Below are positions 24,563-35,640 of a stretch of DNA of 64,000 nucleotides, piece by piece (position 1 is the first letter of the stretch; the number at the start of each line of letters is the position of its first letter). The position numbers were made by a program, and so were the translations under genes. A model generated the notes under the pieces. That model was not told the DNA's origin. It saw only the letters and a list, made by a program, of their open reading frames with translations, and did not search any database. The stretch is from Siphonodentalium dalli (taxonomy: Eukaryota > Mollusca > Scaphopoda > Gadilida > Siphonodentaliidae): the NCBI GenBank assembly GCA_032622095.1, contig CP136064.1, forward strand, positions 150,165,819 to 150,229,818, written 5' to 3'.

Positions 24563-25662
24563 TAGAGATGGGCGGTTAACCGTGGAATCAGTTCGGTTTC
24601 GGTTGTCGGGAAAAACCGGAAATGACAACCATGGTAAGTTGGGAAAACCTGTGGTTTCGGTTATCACAACTTCCTGTAATCATGGCAGAACACGACGAAC
24701 AAACGAGTCCTGTGTGGAAATATTTTTCAAAGAAAGATAAGAAATCTAAGTGTGCCGCCTGTAATATATGCAGAAAGGAGTTCGCACAGTGAAATTGCGC
24801 GACGAATTAATTACGTTGCTTCCGTGTACACCTATTTTCGCTCGTAGTAAACACAACACTAGTCAAGTTTATTTCTCATGTTATTTAATTATTAAGGCCG
24901 TACAAATACTCTGAAAGGTGAATTTGATAACGAGGATACGATATCAAAAGGTATCAATGATTGTTACCAGCATTCCCTATTAGTTTTTATCACTGTTTGG
25001 ATGTTAAATCGTCAAATATATTTGTGCGCCGTTGATTAAAAATGTTATGCCGGAATCGGAGCCGGAATGAATTATACCGTTTGTCGGTAAACTGTTGAGA
25101 AATAGCACTCATTCAGGTGACTTGTATTGGATGCATGTATACTGTATAGTGTGTACAATATTATGTTCCCTAAATATGGTAATAGGCATATAGCCAGATA
25201 ATGTGATTGAGAGATTCTAGTCATGTTTTATTTTCATTTTGTTGTTTATTTCCAATTTTATTTTTCAAATCATAACTATACACATATATCTAGTCACACA
25301 CATTAGTTTTATGCCAATATAAATGATCATTATATTATTTCACACTTATGATCATATGATGCTGAATTGCAGTCATACACAATACACAGACTCACTTGCA
25401 TTCTAGCACTGCCACTCGACATGGACATTAACAATATACATGTAATAGTAACAATATGATACATAATTTAATATGATAAAAGGACATGTACCTCACAAGT
25501 TATGGTGATACAATTGGTGTGTTTTCTTTGTAATATGATGAAGCATAATTAGATTTTGTTCACATTAGTAATTTTTATTAATAAAAACCGAAACCGAGAC
25601 TCAACTCTTTTTCCACAACCGAAACCGAAACCGAGGCAAAATTTCACAACCGCCCATCTCTA
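24563..25662 (+). mobile_element. hAT element, 1100 bp, with perfect 8-bp target duplication
   Basis: The termini TAGAGATGGGCGGTT (24563-24577) and AACCGCCCATCTCTA (25648-25662) are perfect inverted repeats. CTTATGT-like duplications are absent here; instead the exact 8-bp word CTTAATGT flanks both ends (24555-24562 and 25663-25670). Subterminal GGTTTCGGTT and AACCGAAACCGA words recur on both sides. Superfamily hAT is supported by the 8-bp duplication and by the BED-type ORF near the left end. It is a deletion derivative, since the transposase stops early. Confidence 0.85.
24682..24792 (+). pseudogene. Truncated hAT transposase N-terminus with BED zinc-finger start
   Basis: The 36-codon ORF begins MAEHDEQTSPVWKYF and continues SKKDKKSKCAACNICRKEF before AQ and TGA. 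A VW.YF aromatic pair followed by a C-x2-C pair is the first half of a BED finger, the usual N-terminal DNA-binding domain of hAT transposases. The second half (H..H/C) and the whole catalytic and dimerisation domain are missing, which fits an internally deleted, non-autonomous element. Below the length normally reported as an ORF. Confidence 0.75.
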
Positions 25663-25869
25663 CTTAATGTAAACATAGTATATATTTAACGATATAGATG
25701 TGTTTACATGCTAATTACATGCTAATTACATGCATTAAAAAAAATATTTTTTTTCAATATTTTTATTTTTTTTTGGTTGAAATTTGAAGAAAAAAAGTTC
25801 AGGTCGGCCCAATTTCGGCAGGTCGGTCGGGTAACCGGAAACACAGATGTTTTTATTTTTGGCCTAAGC

Positions 25870-28363
25870 ATTCCCCGACCTATAATCACAGTGTATAAAC
25901 TGTACAAACAACTGATAGGAAGTTGCTGTCGCCGAGGTGAGACAATTCTATTTTTTAGATCAAAATATTGCAGAATAACAATATAAAACAAGTTTTCTGA
26001 CTGAATAGACGGATTATCAACAACTATTAATGTAAACATATATTGTACATATACATTTGCCAACAGCATGATCCATTTGAGCGAACGACTCTTTTTATAG
26101 ATAAAAAGATTACAAAAAAAAATGGCCTTTGATCACTTCAGAAAATAATTTTCTCGCAAAAATTCCCTCTTCAAATGTCATGTTAACACATACACAGCAT
26201 CTATCAGAAATCCCACTATATTGCAATGGAAAGGCCATTATGTTTGCAGCATAAATTTACACTACCTTGGCTTAGTTGTGCTCACAATCTGAAAATAGAG
26301 ACTATTTATTTTGACACCCCACTCAACAATTACTGTACGTCTAGTTGCTGATCAATAATTGTCGAAAATATGTATGCCATGTTGTGATGATGGCATTTGT
26401 GTACAAAGACAAAAACATGAACTAGGTTTCCATATTAGACAAGTTCCACCTCCCGATGGTTATTATTAACCTTCATGAATCACACAATGAAGGCATGCAT
26501 GCACTGTTCCGTTCTACATCCGTTTTCCGATTTTTAGAGCAAAAGATGTTCTTATTCAAGCACCTAATGTAACTATGTCGATACCGTTAGATACCGTGCT
26601 GAAATCTTTAAATATATTATGACATTAGACAGATTAGTGTAGAAATACATGTACATGCTGTAGATCATCGAAAAGCATGGTACGCTATTGAAGACTTCTG
26701 GTCTGCATACATACATGTCATACATATTACTTCTCAAGGTGTCCGGTGACTCAAGAGATGAGACTCAATCTTTTCAATATAAGTACCAAAAGCATTTCAA
26801 ATAATATAGTAATGTAGAATTAAACTTAATGCAAAACGTAAAACCTCAAGGCTTGAATGGTCATTCTCGGTGAAGTGATTTGACTTAAGCGATAGGAAAC
26901 TGAAATATACATGTACAACCAAAATCGACCTCTTTCCGTCACCATTTTGGGGTAAAAAAAAAGTTTGGCCAAATTAAATTTTTATTGGCCCAATTTAAAA
27001 AAAATTAGCGATTGGCCAATTTGGCCACCGACAGCGCAAACACTGACCACCACATTCCCCCACATTGGACATAAAAATAAGCTTTGCCGATACCAGAACC
27101 ATAATATGCCAACTGGATCTGACAGGGATAATCTTGGATATTTTGGGGAAAGGATCCGGGGCACATGCAATTGGGGAAAATAGATACCGTAGTGGGGTAA
27201 ATTGGGAATTTTTTAATTGAAATAAAGACACTGTCAAAATAAGATGTTTAAAACTATCTTAATGAACTAATGAATAAAACAACAGTGTGTATATACCAGC
27301 TCATACTAAGTATGTAAGACAGTACAGTAAATATGTGTGAACAGAAGGATGTTAGAAGTGTAATGAAAATTGCCGTTGCTCTCGCGATGGTCATCGTCAA
27401 CAACTTTGTATTAAGTTATCCCATAAAATACATATTTCAAGCTTAATTTTATTTACAAATTGCTATAAATTTGGCACCATGATGTGACTTATCACCCATT
27501 CTCATCAATATTTTTGGAGATTTTCGTATGCATAAAAATGGAATACAGTCAAATAAACGATTAAATAATAGCCTTTTTATGAGAAAATGGTTTGGTGCAT
27601 GCATATATTATGCATATAGCTGAATTATGCATTTAAACGATATGCAATTAACTGAACTTGACTGTACTTCTATAAATCTGATACATGACTTGTATATACC
27701 AGCTCATACTAAGTTAATACCTCTATAAATCTGATATAGACTTTATTCTAGTGGCAGAAATGACCACGCGTATACCACATACCTAAAAAATGTACATGGA
27801 AACTGTTTGATGCTTCCTACCATTTAACATGAAATTTCGGTGCTGCATCATTATTCCTTCAGGTGTGACTGTATTGACAATAACCGTATTAGATGCTAAT
27901 ATTCAGTTCACAAGTAACCAGACAAATCAACAACATGGAACGCTTGCAAAGAAATTAAACACGGAAATTAAAACTAACAAGGGTTTATGCCACCACAGTC
28001 AAATATCAATCACACGTGCTACTGCAGCTGGCCAGTGCCAATGCGTGATCAGCTGTGACAAGCCAATCAAATTGCTGAATTGCCGACATGACGTGATCAG
28101 CAATAAGCACAAGTTTTGAGTAAACAGGTGTCTCTTTCAACTTCATGTGTCTTTTTCGTCGGAAATAGTCTCAATGTTGTATGCTCGTTATACTTCTAAC
28201 TTCTACTTTTGGTGGTTCTCTTGTGAAATGACGGATTAAATTATAAGAAGTAACTCTTGTTTTGATTATAAATGTTTATGAGTTTTAACCAAAAGATAAA
28301 TTTGAAGATAATTTTTCTATAACTGTGCCATGCAAATAAAGGCTCTATTTCAACTGAAGATCT
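25870..28363. other. Gene-free intron stretch
   Basis: No gene was recognised. Near 26960-27047 the DNA reads GGCCAATTTGGCCACCGACA then GCGCAAACACTG, which in the reverse sense looks like a hAT-type end (CAGTGTTTGCGC); no partner end was found. A direct repeat of ATATACCAGCTCATACTAAG occurs at about 27290 and 27692. The 96-codon ORF at 27829-28119 is unrecognised. Confidence 0.4.
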
Positions 28364-28616
28364 TTATACCCCCATGACCAAAGGAAATGTTGGGTATGCT
28401 CGATTACATGTGTCCAATTCTCCGTCTGTCCATCCATCCATCCTTCCAGGCAGATATCTCAACCATAGGTTGTCGGCTCTCAATGAAATTTGGTTTGGAT
28501 ATTCACTACTATGAGGCCATTCAATGGTGTTTTCAATCAGTTTGTTCAGATTTCCGTTCTAGAGTTATTCATCTTTGTTCCAGAGCTATTGATCTTTGTT
28601 TCTCTGGAAATGTTGA
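28364..28616 (+). repeat. Family D HINE-like element D1, 5' part
   Basis: The head TTATACCCCC..TTGGGTAT is a short palindrome, then a GTCTGTCCATCCATCC microsatellite, then 'CAGATATCTCAACCATAGGT' and the family-D core 'TCTCAATGAAATTTGGT..ATTCACTACTATGAGG'. The copy stops at 28616, where a family-B head begins, so D1 is truncated or interrupted. Confidence 0.65.
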
Positions 28617-29460
28617 TTTTTATGTTTACCCATACTATTGTATGGTAAACATAGTGTCGACGTCCGGTTTGACCACTCGTCGTTCGTCCGTCCATCTGTC
28701 TGTCTGTCTGTCCATACACACTTCATGTGTAATGCGATAACTCAAACATTTTCCATCCAATCAGAATTTTTTGTTGTATATTGGTTTCTCAGCCCAAAAT
28801 ACAGATCGAGTTCGAATTTGGGTTTGATCCGAGTTTTTGTTGCAGAGTTATGGCCCTTTTTTTACTTAGAATTCACGCATGCTGCCATAACTCAAATATC
28901 TTTTATTTGATTGGAACAAAATTTGGTATGTAAGTTTCTCAGCCCAAAATGAATATCGAGTTCTAATATGGGTTTGATCCGATTTATTTTAAAGGAGTTA
29001 TGACCCTTTTTCAACCAAAAAATATTTGATTTTTTTTAGATTTTAATAACTCCTTGCTCAATTTAACAAAAACAAATATAAATTTTTTTTTTTAACTTTT
29101 ATAATAATAAAAACAAAATTTAAATAAGAAAATAATTTGTCATTGACCCTTTCATTTATTTTAGTTTGATACAATCAATTAAGTGTAATATCCTGTTTTG
29201 AAAATATGAAGATTTTATTGCAATAGTTGCATGTATTATAATTATATCAATAAATTACCATGTGAACATCCAATATCCAGAGTATATGGGAGTACATTTT
29301 ATAGATGTTGTCATTCCAAGTGAAATCTGTTATGAAATGAGTGATGACATATGATACAGAGCTCTTGTGGGTTGTTAGATGAAGTCAAAGATAAACAACA
29401 CTGGTGGCTGGCTAATTGTTTATTCTATCTGTCAAATTGATTAATGGCAGCATAAGACTC
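28617..29460 (+). repeat. Family B HINE-like element B1, 3'-truncated
   Basis: The head TTTTTATGTTTACC..GTATGGTAAACATAG is palindromic; then GTCC/GTCT microsatellite and core units with GCGATAACTCAAACATTTTC, 'ATACAGATCGAGTTCGAAT' and 'GAGTTATGGCCCTTTTT'. From about 29010 an AT-rich 430-bp segment is shared with 36440-36880 at high identity. The copy ends at 29460, exactly where family-C head C1 starts. Confidence 0.7.
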
Positions 29461-30292
29461 TTGTTAGTTCACCTGAGACGAAGTCTCCGGTTGAGCTATA
29501 GTCATCACTCCTCGTCCGTTGTCCGTCCGTCCATCGTCCGTCCATCGTCCGTCCGTCAACAATTTTTAAAACATCTTCTCCTCCTGAACCATGAGACCAA
29601 TCGGGTTCATATTTGGTGTGAATGTTACCTAGGTGACTCACAATCAGATTTGTTCAAAAGAGGTCACCAGGTCAAACAGTTTCAATAATAGGGCCATAAC
29701 TCAATCCTTCCATAGTAATTCTTAAAACGACATCTTCTCTGAAGTCGTCGTGCCGAATGGGTTCATATTTGGTATGAAGGGTCCTTGGGTGACTGGGGTT
29801 CAGATTTGTTCAAATGAGGTAACTGGGTCAAATGTGGGTGGGGCTATGGACATAAATCTGAAGAAAACTATTTTTTTTTAGATTTAACTTATTGCTCAAT
29901 TTAACAATTTTTTTTTTTTTAAATATATTTTTTTTTTAAGAAATAATTTTTTTTATTAAAGAAATATTTTATTTTAAAATAAAAAAAATAAAAAAAATCA
30001 TATTCATATTCATATTCATGTCATTCATAATTTAAATGAGATTAATAGTGTTGTCAATGAAGCACCCTCATTGTTTACATTAACACTCAGTGGTCATTAA
30101 AATCAGATTAAATTCATTTTCTCCAAGCTTGAATTAAGTGTGTCTGGTATTTGTAGAATGAGGTTTCCAGAGGGTGAATTTAATTATGCTACCCCACACG
30201 GCAGGCTAGCATCACCAAATACACCCTCTGATGACCTCATTCTGCTTAGGCCTCATCTTCTGGGAAGTATCTAGTCTCAAATTGACATTTTT
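29461..30292 (+). repeat. Family C HINE-like element C1
   Basis: The head TAGTTCACCTGAGACGAAGT, CTCCGGTTGAGCTA has nested palindromes (GAGAC-GAA-GTCTC). It is followed by GTCCGTCCGTCCATC repeats, then core units of about 165 bp ('GGGTTCATATTTGGTATGAAG', 'CAGATTTGTTCAAATGAGGT', 'CCATAACTC'). After an A/T-only stretch (29860-30010) comes a 93-bp hairpin unit (30153-30245). It is directly followed by C2, giving a head-to-tail pair. Confidence 0.65.
30153..30245. repeat. 93-bp hairpin unit, copy 1
   Basis: GTAGAATGAGGTTTCCAGAG, GGTGAATTTA..TAGCATCACC..TACACCCTCT..CCTCATTCTGC folds back on itself over about 35 bp per arm. An equally long copy is at 30875-30967. Both are followed by TTAGGCCTCATCTTCTGGGA, so the pair belongs to the duplicated family-C unit. 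Confidence 0.6.
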
Positions 30293-30298
30293 AGCTGC

Positions 30299-31015
30299 TT
30301 TTTAGCTCACCTGAGACGAAGTCTCCGGTGGAGCTATAGTCATCACTCCTCGTCCGTCGTCCGTCCATGCGTCCATGCGTCCGTCAACAATTCTTTAAAC
30401 TTCTTCTCCTCTGGAACCATAAGACCGAATGGGTTCATATTCAGATTTGTTCAAATGAGGTCACTGGGTAAAATAGTTGCGAAGCCAGGGCCATAACTCT
30501 TTCCCTCCATAGTAATTCTTTAAAACATCTTCTCAAATACCATCAGGCCAAATGGGTTCATATTTGGTATGAAGGATCCTTGGGTGACTGGGGGTTCAGA
30601 TTTGTGTGTGTGTGTGCTTCTGCTTCTGTTCACTGCTTCTGCCACCCTGGTCCCAAAAATTAAATTTACTCAAATTCTTGACAGATAATCATTAATAAGA
30701 AGCATTTACTTTGGCTCTAACTGTATGCTGGGTATGCCTACACATGTGAAGTGAAATCTGACATTTTTATAAACATTCCCTGGAGATCTGCTAGAAGTCA
30801 TTAATTCCCAATTACAACAATCTATCATGTATTGTTCAAATCTTTCAACAGGGCAAATAGCCTGCCTGCCATTTGCAGAATGAGGTCCCCAGCGGGTGAA
30901 TTTAGTGATGCTATGTCGCACAGCGGGCTAGCATCACCAAATTCACCCTCTGGAGAACTCATTCTGCTTAGGCCTCATCTTCTGGGAAGTATCTATAGTA
31001 TCAAATTAACATTGT
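30299..31015 (+). repeat. Family C HINE-like element C2
   Basis: The head TTTTTAGCTCACCTGAGACG, AAGTCTCCGGTGGAGCTA is the best preserved of the family; the outer arms TAGCTCACC/GGTGGAGCTA pair. Then GTCCGTCCATGCGTCC repeats and core units. The segment 30640-30840 is closely repeated at 62880-63080, and the end holds the second 93-bp hairpin. It lacks the A/T-only stretch of C1. Confidence 0.65.
30875..30967. repeat. 93-bp hairpin unit, copy 2
   Basis: GCAGAATGAGGTCCCCAGCG, GGTGAATTTAGTGATGCTA pairs with TAGCATCACCAAATTCACCC, TCTGGAGAACTCATTCTGC around a short CGCACAGCGGG loop. Better preserved than copy 1. Confidence 0.6.
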
Positions 31016-32040
31016 TGTTAGTTACATTTCCCTTCTAGGAAGTTTCTATATCCCCTAATTTGCAGAAGATAAAATATGCTCGTGAACTCAGTGTTCAAAT
31101 AAAAGTAACTAATGTAATACAATGTCATTTCTTTGATTTTTTACACCATGATATGGCCAATTTACTGAAGTATTTCGCAGTGTTAAAGCGCGCAGAATAA
31201 TAATTTTATTAATCAAACGAGAGAACAAAACGGCCGATGCACATAAATTTGTGCTACAGTATTTTATCATTGCTGCTATGACGTCAACAAGGTTCCTAGA
31301 TTTTTTCATCGTCATCAGCTGATCAATAAGTTCAATGACAACATTCGATAAATGGTCAATTGATACTAATACTAAATCTAAGATATATTCTGTTTGAATT
31401 TGCAATCAATGTCATTTATGTATTACCGAATGGGTAATAGTTATAGCCATGATAAATGACAGTCCCCATTGTGCGCCCCAATTTCCGACCACGTGTTTAC
31501 AGGTACATATTTTTTGCGCACGTTATCAGTGGGTGTTTCTTGGCGGGAGTGTTTTTTAAATAAACCATTTGGATTGAATCATGTGTCCATTCCTTTGTAT
31601 TTTTCGATTATAGTGTGGAGAATATACTCAAGATTATGTATTTGTCAATGCGCTTAATTTATTTGGGTACTAATCCAGGCAATCCCCGTGCCCACAATAT
31701 TGGGCTGAATTGGCGTGACGTTGGGACGTGTAACTGAAGAGAAAATCGAAAATGTTGTCGAACTTTCCGATCAAAACTTTATTGAATTCTCAAAATTGCT
31801 CACTCAGTGTATTAAAATAAAATATTATTCATATGATCTTGTGATGAATGAGGGGAAAAATCAAATCAAATTACAGTTTTATTTGAGAACATATCTAGGG
31901 CCAAAAGAGTTAGATCAACACGGCGTCCTTAGTAACACCAACACTGCAACAGCGCAGGTGTCTTGGAGTTGACTCGGAACTGTATTTGATTCGCTGGTCA
32001 AATCATGATATTGGTCTTTTTAATTCAGGTGCATATTATT
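31016..32040. other. Intron stretch with two unrecognised ORFs
   Basis: ORFs of 62 codons (31469-31657) and 85 codons (31715-31972) follow each other. The second (MTLGRVTEEKIENVVELS..) has a charged, helix-like look, but I recognise no family and see no splice-site support. They could be remnants of a transposable-element protein or chance ORFs. A 98-codon minus-strand ORF (31109-31405) is equally unsupported. Confidence 0.3.
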
Positions 32041-32786
32041 AGCTCAACTTTACTTTGTAAAGTTTGAGCTATTGCCATGGCTTTGTCGCCCGTCGTCTGT
32101 GTGTGCGTGTGTACGTGATGCGTCAACAATACAGGCTACAGGTCGTACCTTTGATCGGATCATTATGAAATTTGTCATAGCTGTTGACATCAACATTTAG
32201 ACCGAAATTATTCATTTTGGGGTCATTCGGAAAAAAACATGGCCGCCAGTGGCCATCTTGGATTTCAAAATTCAATCCATTAGCATGGGCTACAGGCCGT
32301 ACTGTTCGTCTGATCGTCATGAAATTTGTCATGGATGTTAATATTGACATGTAGATGGGAACGAGTAATTTTGGGGTCATTCGGCCAAAAAACATGGCCG
32401 CCAGCAGCCATCTTGGATTTTACTCTTTGCATGACTAAATCCTTTAGCACGGGCTACAGGTCGTACCTTTGGTCGGATCATCATAAAATTTGTCTTCTTT
32501 GTATGACTAAATCCTTTAGCATGGTCTACAGGTCGTACCTTTATTCTGATCATCATGAAATTTGTCATGGCTGTTGAAATTGGAATGTAGATGGGAACGA
32601 GTCATTTTGGGGTCATTCGGCCAAAAAACATGGCCGCCAGCAGCCATCTTGAATTTTACTGTGTGTGTGACTCAATCCTTTAGTGCTCATTTTTTACACT
32701 CCTTTTTAATCTCTCTATTCATTGTTCATCACAAAAAAATTACCTTCTTTACAAAGTTGAGCTACAGTGTCATTGACACTTTCATT
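32041..32786 (+). repeat. Family A HINE-like element A2 (complete, 746 bp)
   Basis: The head AGCTCAACTTTACTTTGTAA, AGTTTGAGCT is palindromic; then GTCTGTGTGTGCGTGTGT; then core units of type A (from about 32125) and B (from about 32281), then partly deleted units; then AAAGTTGAGCT, the hairpin AGTGTC-ATT-GACACT and TTCATT at 32781-32786. Complete by the same criteria as A1 but with a shorter core. Confidence 0.75.
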
Positions 32787-33124
32787 AATAGCTCAAAAAC
32801 AAACAAGTCAAATAAATATTTTATATGAGATAAAAATAAAGTTTGTAAATAAAAATCTGTAGAATAAAACTATATTAGATGGCTGTACACAGATCACAAT
32901 TGCGGAGTACATTGATTTAGTCGACTTGAAAAATAGCACCGCGACGACGCAGTTTTCGTTTTATTACGATTTTATTATGAAATGTCGATTAAATTGTACA
33001 AAATCTACCACAAAACCCAACAAAAACATAAATATTAATAATGTAAAATACATTTTATTGTTTACATTAAAAATAAGATCAATTTGTTGTGTTATAATGC
33101 AATATTTTTGTTGTAAACTATGAC

Positions 33125-33215
33125 CGAAAAAAATTCAAAAACTCCGGGCGCTCTGGGGCTTTCTGGACGGCACGCGGCCGGGCGCTCTGGACCTCTCTGA
33201 ACGCTAAAGGGTTAA
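33125..33215 (-). mobile_element. Possible piggyBac-like terminus (single end)
   Basis: Read on the minus strand from 33215 the DNA begins TTAACCCTTTAGCGTTCAGA and continues GC-rich (GAGCGCCCGG twice). TTAA followed by CCCTTTA is the usual form of piggyBac-type ends. No partner end and no transposase were found, so this may be a remnant or a coincidence. GC content differs sharply from the AT-rich surroundings. Confidence 0.3.
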
Positions 33216-33221
33216 ATTACC

Positions 33222-33760
33222 TTGGGTGACAGATTTGTGAAAATGGGATCACAAAGTTAAATAAGGGCAGAGCCAGAGACTTAACTATTTCACTACATAG
33301 TAATTCTTAAAATAATGTTTGCAAGAACTAGTTGACTTATTTAGCATGGAATGTTCTTCCTTGACTGCAATTCAGATATTTAAAAATGGGGTCACCTGGT
33401 TAAATAGAGGCCAAGCGAAGGATAGTTTCCCTCTTTATAATAATATGCTTCCTTCACAAGGACCATCAGGTCCATTTTACTGATATCTATGATATGTATG
33501 AAGGGTTCTTTGGTGTCTGGGATTCAAATTTATTCAGATGGGATCACCAGGTTAAATAGGGTGGGACCAGGGACATAACTATATGTCTCGGTAGTAATTC
33601 TTAAAATGTCTTCTCAAGAGAGGTTGGACTTTAGCTTACATATAATATGGAGGAATCAGGAGGATCCTTAATAGTGACTGAGATTCAGATTTGTTAAAAT
33701 GAGGTCAACCTGTCAAGAAATGGCAGGGCTATGGGGAGTTAACACTTTTGTGTCTACTAA
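33222..33760 (+). repeat. Family C core array, headless (C5)
   Basis: Tandem, decayed units with 'CAGATTTGTGAAAATGGGAT', 'CATAACTATTTCACT.CATAG', 'TAATTCTTAAAAT' and 'GAACCATCAGGTC'. The stretch is closely similar to 63425-63930, so the two are copies of one longer array. No head or 3' end is visible. Confidence 0.55.
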
Positions 33761-35077
33761 AATCATTGAAATACCAAATTCATTAAAACATCTACCTTGT
33801 GTTTTGGGTCCATGGATAATTGGGCTTCAAACTTGTCTAAATGGTTTTTAAAAAAGGCGCTTGTGAGATTGGAAATTTCGAACAATTGAGAAAGTTGGAG
33901 ACGTCAGTTGTGAAATTCCAACCTAAGACTTGGGAGTCTGGAGCCCAGACAGGAGGGGATATGTTGAGCTGGAGGCAGGGGGGGGGGGATCTGTAGTGTT
34001 CCATTGGTAATTTAAAGATAGATATTCACCGATCAACATGAAGCCTCTCTAGCCACATATCCTGTTTAGATCTACTTCTTTTAAAGTGATTATGAAAAGT
34101 TCTGACTGTTATGGTCTCATGAGTCCCAGTCTTATCAGTCTTTGCAGTCTGGTGAGCGACCCCACAGTCTTTGACTGTCTTGTTTCTAAATAAAATGGAT
34201 AATATTCGTGTTAAATTGGTGCTCCCAGTATTTTCAAATGATTTGGTCCGTCCAGGGTCCCATACATGTACGCTACATGTGTAAATGTAGTCAATGAACA
34301 ATGCAATAGACAAATTTAACATGCATTGATGATTTTTTGAATGATATTAGTGCACGTGCAAGTATTTCCGAAAAGTATAGAATTAATACTCACATGAACA
34401 TGTCCTCCGATTATCGGTAAAATTTATCCTTATTTATTTTGTTCGTACAGAATGTTACAGTGGATATCTCTGTCTCTTTTATTTTAGGTTAGTTGGAATG
34501 TGCTCTCATGTTATTGGATTGATAAAACACTTCAGGGTTTGAAGTTACACAACATTCCATCTGCTCCCGAACATCTTAGGTGCACAAGTGTTCCTCAACA
34601 ATGGCATGTCCCACGACAAACGAAAATACAACCAGTTTATTCAAGTTTCATTAATGACCCATTTGTTGTCATTGTTCAATTTTATTACCAGTGATTAGTA
34701 TTTACGCAAGCACACAGTGAAATTAATAGTATCATACTTCCTGTCATCACCTTTATCATACTGACAAAGCATTGTGAAACAACATACCCCATTCAGTATA
34801 GGAAGTGTGAACATTTAAGGGGCTGTTGGTATTTAGTAATCGAGCCCCTAGCTGAGGTGTTATGGTTTGTTTTGCTAACTTCCCATTCCCCCTATGGCAA
34901 GTTATAACATTATCGCAAGGTGATAAAATGAGCTTCTATTTATTTACAGAATTTCAAAAGTGTTGTGTCAGGAGATTGAAAAATTGAAACAACTCGAAGA
35001 TACCCCGTTGATTATATGCTGTCTTTAGTACGTCCTGGTTTATAGGAAACCCATGCACATTTCAACACCATTGTAGC
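33761..35077. other. Intron stretch, one dispersed repeat
   Basis: The segment 34073-34190 ('TTTTAAAGTGATTATGAAAA', 'CAGTCTGGTGAGCGACCCCA') is repeated at 55398-55508. A G12-like run lies near 33977. The ORFs are not convincing. Nothing else recognised. Confidence 0.4.
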
Positions 35078-35640
35078 TTTTTATGTTTACCCATACCATA
35101 GTATGGTAAACATAGTGTCGTTGCCCGGATTGACCACTCGTCGTTAGTCCATCCGTCTGTCTGTCTGTCTGTCTGTCTGTCTGTAGACACTTTACGCATG
35201 GTGCGATAACTGAAATATTTTCTATCTGATCGGAACCAAATTTTGTATATGAATTTCTCAGCACCAAATACAGATCGAGTTCGAATATGGGTTTGATCCG
35301 AGTTTTTGTTTACGGAGTTATGGCCCTTTTTCAACTTAGAATTTATGCATGCTGCCATAACTCAAAAAGAAATTATCTGACCATAACCAAATTTGGTATG
35401 TGAGTTGCTCAACCCAAAATACATATCGAGTTCGAATATGGGTTTGATTCGATATTTTTTAATGGAGTTATGGCCCTTTGACATAGAATTCATGAATGCT
35501 TCGATAAATCAACAATTTTTCAACTGATAGGAACCAAATTTTGTATGTGAGTTTCTCAACTCAAAATACAGATCGAGTTCGAATATGGGTTTGATCCGGT
35601 ACTTTTTACTGGAGTTATGGCCCTTTGATTATTTTATTCA
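35078..35640 (+). repeat. Family B HINE-like element B2 (head and core)
   Basis: The head TTTTTATGTTTACCCATACC, ATAGTATGGTAAACATAG is a near-perfect palindrome, followed by (GTCT)7. Core units of about 150 bp are marked by ATCGAGTTCGAATATGGG at 35274, 35426 and 35573 and by GAGTTATGGCCCTTT at their ends. No 3' end with hairpin is present. Confidence 0.7.

Larger units (their letters stand above)
22157..25864. mobile_element. Harbinger-like candidate TIR element (3.7 kb) flanked by TAA, host of two nested elements
   Basis: The left end (A)GGCCTAAAAAAAAAAC, then TTGTTTCC..TTAC, aligns with the inverse of the right end GGCCAAAAATAAAAAC, then TGTGTTTCCGGTTAC, about 35 bp. TAA flanks both sides (22154-22156 and 25865-25867). 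The uninterrupted sequence 'CATTTTTGGGTTAAGCATTC' exists at 13436-13455, a paralogous empty site that supports the borders. A 3-bp TAA duplication with GGCC ends suggests PIF/Harbinger, but no DDE transposase or Myb ORF is visible, so the class is tentative. It contains a TA-flanked element and a hAT element. Confidence 0.6.

Noticed and set aside
24278-24667. 129-codon minus-strand ORF
   Set aside because: It crosses the left border of a hAT element, so it cannot be an old gene, and no domain is visible.
31715-31972. 85-codon ORF as a further exon of the kinase
   Set aside because: The residues do not match any part of GCK-IV kinases and there is no acceptor with a fitting phase.
35150-35190. 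Simple (GTCT)n microsatellite as an independent feature
   Set aside because: It always occurs at the same place behind family-B heads, so it is part of the element.
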